NCBI RefSeq assembly: GCF_016862675.1
Contig: NZ_BONK01000009.1
Coordinates: 62,001-126,000 of the forward strand
Source: Cellulomonas chitinilytica
GTDB lineage: Bacteria > Actinomycetota > Actinomycetes > Actinomycetales > Cellulomonadaceae
DNA: 64,000 bases
Direction: 5' to 3'
Shown: in pieces, positions 7,885 through 17,061 of the stretch
Layout of the letters: each line of letters begins with the position of its first letter
Position numbering within the stretch: position 1 is the stretch's first letter
Program-made: the position numbers and the translations under genes
Notes under the pieces: model-generated
Databases searched by the model: none
What the model was told of the DNA's origin: nothing
What the model saw: the letters and a program-made list of their open reading frames with translations, nothing else

Positions 7885-7990
7885 GTGTCGCACCTTCCGA
7901 CCGTGTCGAGGGGCCGCTGTTCGACCCGCACCAGTTCGTCTCGACGTTATGTCGGGCCCGCGCAGGTCGCATCCGGAGGTCCCTCGACGG

Positions 7991-8413
7991 TCAGCCGGTC
8001 ACGGCCTCCGCCAGCGCCCCGAGCATCTGCTGGTACATGCCCGACGAGTGCTCCGCCTCCTCCGGCGAGGCCGCGTTGTCCTGCACGAGCGTGACGGTCG
8101 TGCCGTCGTCGTGCTCGTCCAGCGTGAACGTCAGGTGGTGGTAGCTCTCGGGGACGTCGGGCCGGCCGCCGAGCGGCGAGAAGTGGCTGTAGCGCAGCAG
8201 CCGGGGCCGGTCGACCTCCTCGACGGTGCCGTGGTCGCGGAAGTGCTTGCCCTGGAACTCGCCCTCGAACACGATCGGGGTGCCCACCTCGTACGTGCTG
8301 GTGATCGTCGCGCCGAGGAAGAACCGGGCGTCCGGGTCGACGAGCGTCCGCCAGATCTCGTCGGCCCCCGCCGCGATCGTCGTCCGCGCGCGGGCCACGT
8401 AGGTCTCGGTCAT
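7991..8413 (-). CDS. SRPBCC (START/AHSA1-like) domain protein
   Basis: A 140-aa single-domain protein of the START/Bet v1-like (SRPBCC, AHSA1-like) fold: it opens with a YVARARTTIAAGADEIWRTL strand-helix, has the HHLTFTLDEHDDGTTVTLVQ strands, and ends with a long helix (MYQQMLGALAEAVTG). Members bind hydrophobic ligands or act on polyketide-like substrates, and many are annotated only as activator-of-Hsp90-like. The ATG at 8413 is preceded by GGAGGAC. Neighbours give no pathway. Confidence 0.82.
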   Translation of the reverse strand: MTETYVARARTTIAAGADEIWRTLVDPDARFFLGATITSTYEVGTPIVFEGEFQGKHFRDHGTVEEVDRPRLLRYSHFSPLGGRPDVPESYHHLTFTLDEHDDGTTVTLVQDNAASPEEAEHSSGMYQQMLGALAEAVTG

Positions 8414-8495
8414 GGTGTCCTCCGTCCGGACGTGGCCGGCGCCGGCTGCGCGCGGCTTCCGTGCGACGGTAGCCACGCGACCGCGCCGCCGCCCG

Positions 8496-9446
8496 TCAGC
8501 CGAGGACGTGGTGGACCGTGCAGACCTGGACGGTGGCGCCGTCGGGCGTCGTGACCTCGGCCCGCCACGTCCAGTCCGACCCGTCACGAGCGAGCTCCCC
8601 GGGCGGGATGCTCACCGTCCAGGTCCCCTCGGCCTCCCCGGCGTCGTCGGCCACCCCGTCCACCGTGGTGGTGTGGTTCGTCTCGGAGCCGTCGTCGGCG
8701 GTGATCCTCGAGGCCAGCTCCGTGCCGTCGGGCGGGACGGTGCCGGGCGGGTAGGTCCAGGTCGCCGTGAGGTCGTCCGTCGGGCTGCCGGCCCGCGTCA
8801 CCCCGAGGCGAGTGGTCGACGACGTCGACGGGACGCGCAGGTCCACCCGGGACCCGTCCGACGCGGTGCACGGGAACGTCGACCCGCCGGAGTACGACGT
8901 CGACCCGCCGGTGGAGAGGCCGACGGCGATCGTGCACAGCGCGGCGGCCGCGGCCGTCCAGGCGTCGACGCCGCCGACGCGCGGCCCCGGGCGCCCGAGC
9001 ACGACGTCGGTGCCGGCGGCGCTGTCCGCGATGGTGCGGCGGCGCTCGTGCCACAGCGGGCGGAGATAGCCGATCCAGCAGATGGCGTCGACGATGTGCG
9101 CGACCTCGCGGCCCAGGGTCCGCAGGACGCCGATGGGCCGGCCGGTCACCTCGTGGACGACGCGGATCCCGGCGACCCGCTTCCCGGGGGTCGCGCCGGT
9201 GAACGCCTGCAGCGCGAGCAGCACGGCGCCGGCGACGAGCACCTCACGCCCGGGAGGCGTGGCACCGGCCGCACCGGACGAGCCCCACCACGCGATCCCG
9301 TGCAGGTAGCCCTCCACGACGAACGCCGTGCCCGTGAGGATCGCCGAGTCCAGGAGTGCCGCGACGACCCGGCGGGTCCACGACGCGAACTGCGGGACGT
9401 CGACACCCGTCAGGAGGTCGCCCGGCGGCTCGTCGAGGATCGTCAC
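8496..9446 (-). CDS. RDD family membrane protein
   Basis: A 316-aa protein. Residues about 15-150 form an RDD domain with three transmembrane helices; the first helix starts with the family hallmark, here FASWTRRVVAALLDSAI, and the second carries ATPGKRVAGIRVV, the conserved post-helix motif. Residues about 160-180 are a further helix, followed by a Ser/Thr-rich, strand-rich extracytoplasmic region with two Cys (about residues 198 and 309). RDD proteins are proposed transporters or regulators in membranes; the substrate is unknown. The extra C-terminal domain is longer than in minimal RDD proteins. Confidence 0.75.
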   Translation of the reverse strand: MTILDEPPGDLLTGVDVPQFASWTRRVVAALLDSAILTGTAFVVEGYLHGIAWWGSSGAAGATPPGREVLVAGAVLLALQAFTGATPGKRVAGIRVVHEVTGRPIGVLRTLGREVAHIVDAICWIGYLRPLWHERRRTIADSAAGTDVVLGRPGPRVGGVDAWTAAAAALCTIAVGLSTGGSTSYSGGSTFPCTASDGSRVDLRVPSTSSTTRLGVTRAGSPTDDLTATWTYPPGTVPPDGTELASRITADDGSETNHTTTVDGVADDAGEAEGTWTVSIPPGELARDGSDWTWRAEVTTPDGATVQVCTVHHVLG

Positions 9447-9500
9447 GGCGGAATCGTGACAGGTCGGACCGGGTCGGCGGGCCGGAACGGGGGTCCCGGA

Positions 9501-10133
9501 TCAGCGGCGCGGGACCCACCGGGCGCCGAGCTCCGCACCGGTCGGCGCCGGGCCGGGCAGCGTGCCGGTGGCCGCCTGGGGGCGCAGGGCGTCGAGCAGC
9601 AGCGTGAGGTAGCGGTCGCGCAGGACGGCGGTGCGGGCGGGGTCGTCGAGCCGGACGGCGGTGACCTGCTCGAAGACCATCGCGAGGTCGGTCGTCTCGA
9701 GGTCCGCGCGCACGGCGCCTGCGTCCTGCGCGCGGCGGAAGATCGCGTCGCCCCGGGCGGTCGCCTCGGCGGAGAGCTCGCCGAGCTCGGGCGTGGGCGT
9801 GAACGTGCCGGCGAGGTGGACGGTGAGCGAGTGCACGTCCTGGGCGATGACGCCGCGGACGAACGCGTCGAGCTGCGCGGCGGGGTCGTCGAGGCGCTCG
9901 GCCTCGTCGGCGGCCTGGATGAACCGGCGCAGGCCGTCGGCGCACAGCGTGGCGAGGAGGTCCTCCTTGCCGGCGTAGCGGCGGTAGAGGGCGCTGACGC
10001 CGACGCCGGCCTCCTGCGCGACGGCGGCGATCGGGGCGTCGGGGGTGCGCATGAACACGGTGCGGGCGGCCTCGAGGATCACCTCGTCGTTGCGGGCGGC
10101 CTGCGCGCGGCGGCCGCTGAGGGGCGTCGTCAT
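9501..10133 (-). CDS. TetR family regulator of the divergent epoxide hydrolase
   Basis: A 210-aa TetR-type repressor. The N-terminal helix-turn-helix (residues about 18-60: ILEAARTVFMRTPDAPIAAV then GVGVSALYRRYAGKEDLL) matches the family closely; the rest is a helical ligand-binding domain of usual length. It is divergent from the epoxide hydrolase at 10233, and the 99-bp region between holds two matching palindromes, so it very likely represses that gene and itself. The inducer is unknown; an epoxide or hydrophobic compound is a guess. Confidence 0.88.
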   Translation of the reverse strand: MTTPLSGRRAQAARNDEVILEAARTVFMRTPDAPIAAVAQEAGVGVSALYRRYAGKEDLLATLCADGLRRFIQAADEAERLDDPAAQLDAFVRGVIAQDVHSLTVHLAGTFTPTPELGELSAEATARGDAIFRRAQDAGAVRADLETTDLAMVFEQVTAVRLDDPARTAVLRDRYLTLLLDALRPQAATGTLPGPAPTGAELGARWVPRR

Positions 10134-10155
10134 GGGATCGACCGTACCACTGGAC

Positions 10156-10206
10156 CGGAATGCTTCGTTCCGTTAGTCTGGACGTGTCGCGGAACGATGT
10201 GTTCCG
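10156..10206. promoter_or_regulatory. Two 17-bp TetR operator palindromes
   Basis: Two copies of CGGAAY-N5-GTTCCG (10156-10172 and 10190-10206), with centres 34 bp apart, in the divergent promoter region between tetR (start 10133) and the epoxide hydrolase (start 10233). The same half-site in two palindromes is strong evidence for a bound dimeric regulator. Which sequences are the promoters is not clear. Confidence 0.7.
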
Positions 10207-10232
10207 TTCCGATTTGGTCGATGGAGGCTCCC

Positions 10233-11321
10233 ATGTCCGGCACCGAGATCCGCCCCTTCCGCATCGACGTCCCGCAGGCCGAGCTCGACGACGTCGCCGA
10301 CCGGCTCGCCCGCACCCGGTGGACCGACGAGATCCCCGGCTCCGGCTCCACCTACGGCGTGCCCGTCGGGCAGGTCCGCGCGTGGGCCGACCACTGGCAG
10401 CACCGGTTCGACTGGCGCGCGCTCGAGGCCCGCCTCAACGCGTACCCGCAGTTCACGACCGAGATCGACGGCCAGCAGATCCACTTCCTGCACGTCCGCG
10501 CGCCGCAGCCGTCGGGCACCGCCCTGATCCTCACCCACGGCTGGCCGGGATCCGTCGTCGAGTACCTCGACGTGATCTCGCCGCTCACGGCCGCCGGGTA
10601 CGACCTGGTGATCCCGTCGCTGCCCGGCTTCGGGTTCTCCGGCCCGACGACCGAGGCCGGCTGGGACGTCCACCGCACCGCGCGCGCCTGGGTCGAGCTC
10701 ATGCACCGCCTCGGGTACGAGCGGTACGGCGCCGTCGGCAACGACGGCGGCTCGATGATCTCCCCCGAGGTCGGTCGGCTCGACCCGGAGCACGTCGTCG
10801 GCGTGCACGTCACGCAGCTGTTCTCGTTCCCGTCCGGCGACCCCGCCGAGCTCGCCGACCTCACCGCCGACGAGCAGGCCGCGATCGAGCACCTGCAGTG
10901 GTTCTGGGAGAACCTCGGCGCGTTCAACGTGATGCTGTCCCAGTCGCCGCAGACCGTCGCGCACGCGCTCGCCGACTCCCCCGCCGGTCTGCTCGGCTGG
11001 AACGGGCAGCTCCTCGTCGGGCTCGACGACGACTTCGTCGTCGCCAACGCCGCCGTCTACTGGTTCACCCGCACCACTGGCTCGTCGGTGCGGTTCTACC
11101 GCGAGATGGCGCACTCGACGACGCACCCGTCGGGGCCGACGACCGTCCCGACCGCCCTCGCCGGGTCGACCAACGACTTCCTCTCGATCCGCCGCTTCGT
11201 CGACCGGGACCACGCGAACGTCGTCCGCTGGAACGTCTACGACACCCCCGGCCACTACGCCGCCCACCAGGCGCCCGACGTGCTCGCCGGCGACGTCGTG
11301 GAGTTCTTCGCGGGTCTCTGA
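10233..11321 (+). CDS. Epoxide hydrolase, alpha/beta-hydrolase fold
   Basis: A 362-aa epoxide hydrolase. Residues 1-105 are the epoxide hydrolase N-terminal domain (IRPFRIDVPQAELDDVADRL, R-TRW). The oxyanion motif HGWPGS lies near residue 103, the nucleophile is Asp171 in GNDGGS, and the general-base His is in TPGHYAAHQAPD near residue 338. This is the microsomal-type EH family that opens epoxides to diols through an ester intermediate. The start at 10233 has GGAGG 5 nt upstream; an in-frame ATG at 10221 is the alternative. It is controlled by the divergent TetR with two operators. A second family member lies at 29208 with only moderate similarity. Confidence 0.85.
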   Translation: MSGTEIRPFRIDVPQAELDDVADRLARTRWTDEIPGSGSTYGVPVGQVRAWADHWQHRFDWRALEARLNAYPQFTTEIDGQQIHFLHVRAPQPSGTALILTHGWPGSVVEYLDVISPLTAAGYDLVIPSLPGFGFSGPTTEAGWDVHRTARAWVELMHRLGYERYGAVGNDGGSMISPEVGRLDPEHVVGVHVTQLFSFPSGDPAELADLTADEQAAIEHLQWFWENLGAFNVMLSQSPQTVAHALADSPAGLLGWNGQLLVGLDDDFVVANAAVYWFTRTTGSSVRFYREMAHSTTHPSGPTTVPTALAGSTNDFLSIRRFVDRDHANVVRWNVYDTPGHYAAHQAPDVLAGDVVEFFAGL

Positions 11322-11339
11322 GGCCCGTGCGAGGGGCTC

Positions 11340-11918
11340 TCAGTCGCCCGGGAGCTCCTCGCGCAGCCGCGGCTCGGTCCGGCGGGACGGCACCGCACCG
11401 GCCTTGTCGGCGTAGAACGCCCGGATGACGTCCATGTCCGCCGACACGTCGCCGGTGAGCCGGATCGTCGGGCCGAGGCCCGTCGTCCTCGTCGTCCGGT
11501 CCACGTACCCGAGCGTCACCGGCAGGTCGCACGCCCGCGCGATCCGGTAGAAGCCCGACTTCCAGCCGTGCCCGGACCGGGTGCCCTCGGGCGTGACGAC
11601 CAGGTAGAACCGCTCCCCCGCCGAGATCCGCGAGACGAGCTCGTCGACCAGCCCGGCCGGGTCGCGACGGTCCACCGGGATGCCGCCGAGCCCCCGCATC
11701 AGCGGGCCCGCGATGCCCTTGAACAACGTGTGCTTGCCGAGCCACCGGAACCGCAGGTCGCCCTCGCCGCCGATCGCGAGCATCAGCACGAAGTCCCAGT
11801 TCGACGTGTGCGGGGCGCCGATGAGGATGCCGGCGCCGTCCTGCGGCAGCCGCTCGGTGACGAGGTTCCACCGGCTCAGGCGCCAGTAGGCGCGGGCGGC
11901 GGTGCGGCGCAGGCTCAT
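11340..11918 (-). CDS. 1-acyl-sn-glycerol-3-phosphate acyltransferase family protein
   Basis: A 192-aa PlsC-like acyltransferase, small for the family. The catalytic HX4D motif is present in GAPHTSNWDF (near residue 34) and the phosphate-binding motif in VTPEGTRSG (near residue 110). Family members acylate lysophosphatidic acid or similar acceptors at the cytoplasmic membrane face, but there is no clear N-terminal transmembrane helix here, as in several short actinobacterial homologues. The start at 11918 (MSLRRTAARAYWRL) is preferred; the extension to 11972 is Arg-rich and unlikely. It is convergent with the epoxide hydrolase. Confidence 0.82.
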   Translation of the reverse strand: MSLRRTAARAYWRLSRWNLVTERLPQDGAGILIGAPHTSNWDFVLMLAIGGEGDLRFRWLGKHTLFKGIAGPLMRGLGGIPVDRRDPAGLVDELVSRISAGERFYLVVTPEGTRSGHGWKSGFYRIARACDLPVTLGYVDRTTRTTGLGPTIRLTGDVSADMDVIRAFYADKAGAVPSRRTEPRLREELPGD

Positions 11919-12058
11919 CGGTCGATCACCGCGTGACCGTAACGGGTCGCGGGCCTCCCGGTCGCCTCCCACGCTCTGCGGCGCGTCACGCCGGCCGAGG
12001 CGTGGGACGACGATCTCGACGGGCGACGTGTCGGAGGCGTGCGGCAGAGTGGCTCGTC

Positions 12059-12643
12059 ATGGACGAGAAGGAGACGCTCCACCAGTACCTCCGGATCCGC
12101 CGCGACGACCTGCTGCGCAAGCTCGACGGGCTCGGCGAGTACGACGTGCGGCGCCCGATGACCCCCACGGGCACCAACCTGCTCGGGCTCGTCAAGCATG
12201 TCGCGAGCGTCCAGGTCGGCTACTTCGGCGAGACGTTCGGCCGCCCGTCGGACGTCGTGCTGCCGTGGCAGGTCGAGGGCGGCGATCCCGACGGCGACAT
12301 GTGGGTGACGGCCGCGGAGACGCGCGACGACGTCCTCGACCTGTGGCGCCGCTCGTGCGAGCACAGCGACGCGACGATCGACGCCCTGCCGCTCGACGCC
12401 GTCGGGCACGTCGCCTGGTGGCCGCCCGAGCGCGAGCAGGTGACGCTCCACCAGATCCTCGTGCACATGGTCGTCGAGGTCGCCCGGCACGCGGGCCACG
12501 CGGACATCGTGCGGGAGAGCATCGACGGGTCGGTCGGGAACGGCCCCGGGGACCCGAACATCCCGGGCAGGACCGCCGACGACTGGGCGGCCTACTGCGC
12601 CCGGATCGACGCCGCCGCACGGGAGGCGGCCGGAGCCGCATGA
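12059..12643 (+). CDS. DinB family protein
   Basis: A 194-aa four-helix DinB/YfiT-like protein: LRRKLDGLGEYDVRRPMTPTG, a histidine in GLVKHVASVQVGYF (residue about 46), and a later pair around HQILVHMVVEVARHAGHAD, together giving the metal-binding His triad of the family. Members include mycothiol- or bacillithiol-dependent S-transferases, so thiol-dependent detoxification is possible. The ATG at 12059 is 8 nt after a CAGAGT hexamer and has no clear Shine-Dalgarno, so it may be leaderless. The in-frame extension upstream is poor. Confidence 0.82.
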   Translation: MDEKETLHQYLRIRRDDLLRKLDGLGEYDVRRPMTPTGTNLLGLVKHVASVQVGYFGETFGRPSDVVLPWQVEGGDPDGDMWVTAAETRDDVLDLWRRSCEHSDATIDALPLDAVGHVAWWPPEREQVTLHQILVHMVVEVARHAGHADIVRESIDGSVGNGPGDPNIPGRTADDWAAYCARIDAAAREAAGAA

Positions 12644-12663
12644 CGACCGAGGGCGGCTGACCC

Positions 12664-12694
12664 GGATGGGCTGACCCGCCCGGTCAGCCCATCC
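12664..12694 (+). terminator. Terminator after the DinB gene
   Basis: Perfect 13-bp inverted repeat GGATGGGCTGACC (12664-12676) / GGTCAGCCCATCC (12682-12694), 21 bp past the DinB stop. Confidence 0.75.
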
Positions 12695-12710
12695 GGACCA
12701 CCCCCGGTCG

Positions 12711-12738
12711 GCTCGTCCGGCCAGCCCGCCGGACGAGC
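12711..12738 (-). terminator. Terminator after the GH3 gene
   Basis: Perfect 10-bp inverted repeat GCTCGTCCGG (12711-12720) / CCGGACGAGC (12729-12738), 11 bp past the GH3 stop. It closes the sugar-uptake operon. Confidence 0.7.
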
Positions 12739-12748
12739 ACGCGGGGCC

Positions 12749-15037
12749 TCAGGCGGGCAGGACCTCCGCACGGGACCAGCGCGCGTCGGCGGTGGTCACG
12801 TGGTGGACGTCGCCCACGACGGTGACGGCGGCCTCGGTCTCGCGCGTGGAGCACGACGGGCCGACCCAGAGCTCGACCCTGCCCGGCTCGACGACCCGCG
12901 CGAGGTCACGGTCGGCGAAGGCGAGACGCGTCGTCGGGACCGTGAGCTCGACGACGGCGCTCTGCCCGGGCTCGAGGTGCACGCGGCGGTAGGCGAGGAG
13001 CTGCGCGACGGGACGCGTGACGGACCCGACGACGTCCCGGCCGTAGAGCTGGACGACGTCGGCGCCGGCGCGCTCACCGGTGTTGGTGACGGTCACGCGG
13101 GCCACGACCTCGCCGTCCGACGGCACCTCGGGCGCCGCCGTCAGGTCGGTGTGCGTGAACGTCGTGTACGACAGGCCGTGGCCGAACGGGAGCGCGGGCG
13201 TGCTGCGCAGGTTCGTGACGTCGCCGTCGCCGCCGAGCTGCGGGTGCAGGTACGAGAACGGCTGCGCACCGGCCGAGCGCGGCATGCTGACCGGCAGGCG
13301 GCCCGACGGGTTGACCCGGCCGCTGAGCACACCGGCGATCGCGGTGCCGCCCTCCTCGCCCGGGAAGAACGCCTGCACGACGGCAGCGCACCGGTCGAGC
13401 GCCCAGTCGACGGCGTACGGGCGGCCCGTGAGCAGCACCAGCACCACGGGGGTGCCGGTGGCGAGCACGGCCTCGACCAGCTCGCGCTGCACGCCCGGCA
13501 GCTCCAGGTCGTCCCGGTCGCAGCCCTCGCCGACGGTGCCGCGGCCGAACAGCCCGGCGTGGTCACCGACCACGAGCACGGCCACCTCGGCGTCGGTGGC
13601 CGCCGCGACGGCCGCGTCGAAGCCGCTGCGGTCGTCGTCGTCCACCGCGCAGCCGGGCGCGAACACGAGCTCGGCGCCGGACAGCTCGGCCGCGAGGGCC
13701 TGCCGCACGGTGGGGACGTCGATGCCGCTGTCCACGCCCGGGTGGTGCGCGAGGACGTGGTTCACGAACGAGTAGCAGCCGAACAGGGCGGCCTCACGGT
13801 CGGCGTTCGGGCCGATCACGGCGATCGTCGAGGGTCCGGCGGCCAGCGGGAGCGTGCCGTCGTTCGACAGCAGCACCACGGACTCCTCCGCGAGCCGTGC
13901 CGCGATGCGGCGGTGCTCGGGACCGTCCAGGTCGACCTCGGTCGGCGGCTCGTCGTCGAACGTCGCGTCGAGCAGGCCGAGCTGCTGCTTCTGCGTGAGG
14001 GCGCGCAGCACGGCCCGGTCGACGAGCGCCTCGTCGACCTTCCCGGCGCGGATCGCGTCCGCGAGCGGCGAGAGGAACGCGTCGCCCGTCGGGAGCTCGA
14101 TGTCGACACCGGCCGCGAGGGCCAGACCGGCCGCCTCGCCGAGGTCGCTCGCGATGCCGTGCAGGATCTGCAGGAACGCGACCCCGAAGTAGTCGGCGAC
14201 GACCGGACCCTCGAAGCCCCACCGGTCGCGCAGGACGCCGGTGATGAAGCGGGGGTCGGCCGCGACCGGCACACCGTCGATCTCGTTGTACGACGACATG
14301 ACCGACGCCGCCTGGCCGTCGAGCAGCGCCATCTCGAACGGGACGAGCAGCACGTCCTCGACCTCGCGCGGCCCGGCGTGCACCGGCGCGAAGTTCCGCC
14401 CCGACTGCGACGCCGAGTACCCGACGAAGTGCTTCAGCGTCGCGTGCACGCCGGCCGACTGCAGGCCGCGCACGTACGACGTGCCGAGTGTGCCGACCAC
14501 GTACGGGTCCTCCGCGATGCACTCGTCGACCCGGCCCCAGCGGGGATCGCGGATGACGTCGAGCACCGGGGCGAGGCCCTGGTGGATGCCGAGCTGGCGC
14601 ATCGAGCCACCGATCACGGCGCCCATCTCCGTCACGAGCTCCGGGTCGAACGACGCGCCCCACGCCAGCGGCGTCGGGAACGTCGCCGCCCGCCACGCGG
14701 AGAGCCCCGTGAGGCACTCCTCGTGGACGAGCGCCGGGATCCCGAGCCGCGTCTCGCGGACCAGCTTGCGCTGCTGCTCCCACAGCGTCCGTGCACGCTC
14801 GACGGCGTCGACCGGACGCGTGCCGTACACGCGGGTCAGGTGCCCGAGGCCGTGCAGCGTCGCGGTGTCCAGCCCCTGCTCGACGGTGAACTCGCCCTGC
14901 AGGGGGGCGACGGTCTCGCCGTCGCCCTTCTCCCAGAACCCGACGAGCTGGGCCAGCTTCTCCTCGAGCGTCATGCGCTCGAGGAGCAGCCGCGGCCGGT
15001 CGGCCACGTGGTCAGGGGAAAGCTGGAGATCCGTCAC
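12749..15037 (-). CDS. Glycoside hydrolase family 3 beta-glucosidase-type enzyme
   Basis: A 762-aa GH3 enzyme: an N-terminal TIM-barrel domain (about 1-310) with the nucleophile Asp282 in GPVVADYFGV, an alpha/beta-sandwich domain with GPNADREAALFGCYSF, then a C-terminal fibronectin III-like domain (about 640-750). There is no signal peptide, so it is cytoplasmic and hydrolyses oligosaccharides imported by the adjacent ABC system, releasing monosaccharides by retention. The GTG at 15037 was chosen because AAGGAG lies 7 nt upstream; a GTG at 15058 would precede that site. It is the last gene of the four-gene operon. Substrate (beta-glucoside, xyloside or other) cannot be told from sequence by eye. 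Confidence 0.88.
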   Translation of the reverse strand: MTDLQLSPDHVADRPRLLLERMTLEEKLAQLVGFWEKGDGETVAPLQGEFTVEQGLDTATLHGLGHLTRVYGTRPVDAVERARTLWEQQRKLVRETRLGIPALVHEECLTGLSAWRAATFPTPLAWGASFDPELVTEMGAVIGGSMRQLGIHQGLAPVLDVIRDPRWGRVDECIAEDPYVVGTLGTSYVRGLQSAGVHATLKHFVGYSASQSGRNFAPVHAGPREVEDVLLVPFEMALLDGQAASVMSSYNEIDGVPVAADPRFITGVLRDRWGFEGPVVADYFGVAFLQILHGIASDLGEAAGLALAAGVDIELPTGDAFLSPLADAIRAGKVDEALVDRAVLRALTQKQQLGLLDATFDDEPPTEVDLDGPEHRRIAARLAEESVVLLSNDGTLPLAAGPSTIAVIGPNADREAALFGCYSFVNHVLAHHPGVDSGIDVPTVRQALAAELSGAELVFAPGCAVDDDDRSGFDAAVAAATDAEVAVLVVGDHAGLFGRGTVGEGCDRDDLELPGVQRELVEAVLATGTPVVLVLLTGRPYAVDWALDRCAAVVQAFFPGEEGGTAIAGVLSGRVNPSGRLPVSMPRSAGAQPFSYLHPQLGGDGDVTNLRSTPALPFGHGLSYTTFTHTDLTAAPEVPSDGEVVARVTVTNTGERAGADVVQLYGRDVVGSVTRPVAQLLAYRRVHLEPGQSAVVELTVPTTRLAFADRDLARVVEPGRVELWVGPSCSTRETEAAVTVVGDVHHVTTADARWSRAEVLPA

Positions 15038-15121
15038 GGATCGACTCCTTGTGAGCACTGGTGGGGCACGTGCGCGCGCGACGATCGGCCGCGCGCCGCA
15101 CGGAAGAGGGCGTGGCGGGCG

Positions 15122-16024
15122 TCAGCCCTTGACGGCGCCCTGAAGGCCGTTGACGATCTGCTTCTGCATCGCGAGGAAGAAGATCAGCGCCGGGATCATC
15201 GCCAGCGACGTGAACGCGAAGACGCCCGCGATGTCGGAGGAGTGCTCCGAGGAGAAGTCGGCCACGCCGAGCGGGAGCGTCTTCATCTTGTCCTGCAGCA
15301 GGAGCAGCGGGAGCAGGTACGCGTTCCACGAGCCGACGAACGCCAGCACGCCGACGGTGACCATGCCCGGCTTCGACAGCGGCAGCAGGATCCGCCAGAA
15401 GAACCCGATGCGGGACGCGCCGTCGAGCAGCGCGGCCTCCTCCAGCTCGTTCGGCAGCGCCTGCAGGAAGGGCCGCAGGATCACGACCGTCACCGGCAGC
15501 GCGAACGCCGCCTGCGGGAGCGCCACCCCCCACCAGGTGTTCCCGAGGTGGAGCTCCTTGGTGATGAGGATGAACAGCGGGATGATCGCGACCGTCGCGG
15601 GGAAGAGCAGGCCCATCACGAAGACGAGGAAGATCTGCTCGCGACCCTTGAACCGGTAGCGGGCCAGCGGGTACGCCGCCATGATCCCGAACACGACCAC
15701 GATCGTCGTGGTGATGATGGCGATGGCCGCGGAGTTGCCCGCGTACCGCCAGAAGCTCGGGTTGGTCAGGACGCCGACGTAGTTCTTGAGCACCCACGGG
15801 TCGGGCAGGGCCGCGGGGTCCTCGGCGAGCTGCCCGTTGGTGCGGAAGCCGCTGAGGATGCCGTACAGCACGGGACCGAGCGTCAGCGCGATCACCACGA
15901 GGGCGATGCCCCAGACCAGCGGGTTGCCACCCTCGAGGGAGGTCTTCTTCTTGTGGAAGCCCTGCTCCTTCGCCGTCATGGCGACGTGCGGCGGCTTCGA
16001 CGGCGACACGGTTCCGGCGCTCAT
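15122..16024 (-). CDS. Carbohydrate ABC transporter permease, MalG-type
   Basis: A 300-aa inner-membrane permease with six hydrophobic segments and the EAA loop (ELEEAALLDGASRIGFFWRILLP region, about residues 207-226) that contacts the ABC ATPase. No ATPase gene is present nearby, so a shared MsiK-like ATPase elsewhere is expected, as is usual in actinobacteria. The ATG at 16024 overlaps the stop of the partner permease (ATGA). Confidence 0.9.
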   Translation of the reverse strand: MSAGTVSPSKPPHVAMTAKEQGFHKKKTSLEGGNPLVWGIALVVIALTLGPVLYGILSGFRTNGQLAEDPAALPDPWVLKNYVGVLTNPSFWRYAGNSAAIAIITTTIVVVFGIMAAYPLARYRFKGREQIFLVFVMGLLFPATVAIIPLFILITKELHLGNTWWGVALPQAAFALPVTVVILRPFLQALPNELEEAALLDGASRIGFFWRILLPLSKPGMVTVGVLAFVGSWNAYLLPLLLLQDKMKTLPLGVADFSSEHSSDIAGVFAFTSLAMIPALIFFLAMQKQIVNGLQGAVKG

Positions 16025-17061
16025 CGCTTCTTCCTTCCAGGAGCGGAGGTCAGGTTGTCGCGGCTCAGGATGAAGCGCTGGTAGAGCAGTGCCGCGACGA
16101 GCGAGACGACGAAGAGGATCACGGACGCCGCCGACGCGATGCCGTAGTTGGACCGCTTCGTGCCCTCGATGATGAGGAACGTCGCCATCGTGTTCGTGGA
16201 GTTGGCCGGGCCGCCGCCGGTGAGGATCCAGACCATGTCGAACAGCTGCAGCGAGCCGATCATCGACAGGAAGGCCCAGGTGCGGATCGTGGGGCCGAGC
16301 AGCGGGATCGTGATCCGGCGCTGCACCTGCCACCAGCTCGCGCCGTCGATCTGCGCGGCCTCGTAGAGCTCCTCGGGCACACTCTGGAGGCCGGCGAGGA
16401 AGAGGATGATCGCCAGGCCCAGGTACTTCCAGGTCAGGACGAAGATGACGGTGGCGAGGGCCCACTTCGGGTCGCCCAGGAAGCCTTGCGCGGGGCCGTG
16501 CAGCCCGACGGTCGCCAGGATCGTGTCGACCACGCCGTACTTCGGCTGCAGCAGCTGGAACCAGATGACGCTCGCGATGACCTCGGCCAGCACGTACGGC
16601 ACGAAGATGATGGTCCGGAGCGCGCTCTGACCCTTCATCTTGCGGTTGAGCAGGAGCGCGATCGCCAGACCCAGCGGGAGCTGGATGAGGATGGAGGCGA
16701 TCGCGATGATGATGTTGTGCTTGAACGCGTCGATGAAGACGTCGTTCTGCAGGACGCTGACGTAGTTCTTCAGGCCGACGAAGTCGACCAGCGGGCCGTA
16801 GCCCTTCCACCGGTACACGGAGAACTGGACGGCCTTGATGATGGGCCAGACCACGAAGAACAGGAACAGCAGGAGTGCGGGCGCCGTGAAGAAGAGGATC
16901 TCCAGGCGCTTGCGGACGGCCGGGCCCATCCCACGGCGTCCGCCCGCGGCCGGGGCCGCCGGCCGCGCGTGAGCGCGACCGGCGACCTCGACCAGGGTGG
17001 ACGTCGCAGGCGAGGCGGAGGCGCCCACGGGGGCGTTCGCTTCGTCTGCCACGTCGATCAC
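16021..17061 (-). CDS. Carbohydrate ABC transporter permease, MalF-type
   Basis: A 346-aa permease with an approximately 45-residue Ala/Pro-rich cytoplasmic N-terminus, six transmembrane helices, and the EAA loop (ELYEAAQIDGASWWQVQRRI region, about residues 229-247). It forms the heterodimeric channel with the MalG-type protein downstream. The GTG start at 17061 overlaps the solute-binding protein stop by 4 bp, and its own stop overlaps the next start by 4 bp, so the three transport genes are translationally coupled. Confidence 0.9.
   Translation of the reverse strand: MIDVADEANAPVGASASPATSTLVEVAGRAHARPAAPAAGGRRGMGPAVRKRLEILFFTAPALLLFLFFVVWPIIKAVQFSVYRWKGYGPLVDFVGLKNYVSVLQNDVFIDAFKHNIIIAIASILIQLPLGLAIALLLNRKMKGQSALRTIIFVPYVLAEVIASVIWFQLLQPKYGVVDTILATVGLHGPAQGFLGDPKWALATVIFVLTWKYLGLAIILFLAGLQSVPEELYEAAQIDGASWWQVQRRITIPLLGPTIRTWAFLSMIGSLQLFDMVWILTGGGPANSTNTMATFLIIEGTKRSNYGIASAASVILFVVSLVAALLYQRFILSRDNLTSAPGRKKR

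Noticed and set aside
12800..16084. A 1,094-codon plus-strand frame across the GH3 and permease genes
   Set aside because: It spans three minus-strand genes with strong homology features and has no domain; composition (E, R, G, D repeats) is that of a shadow.
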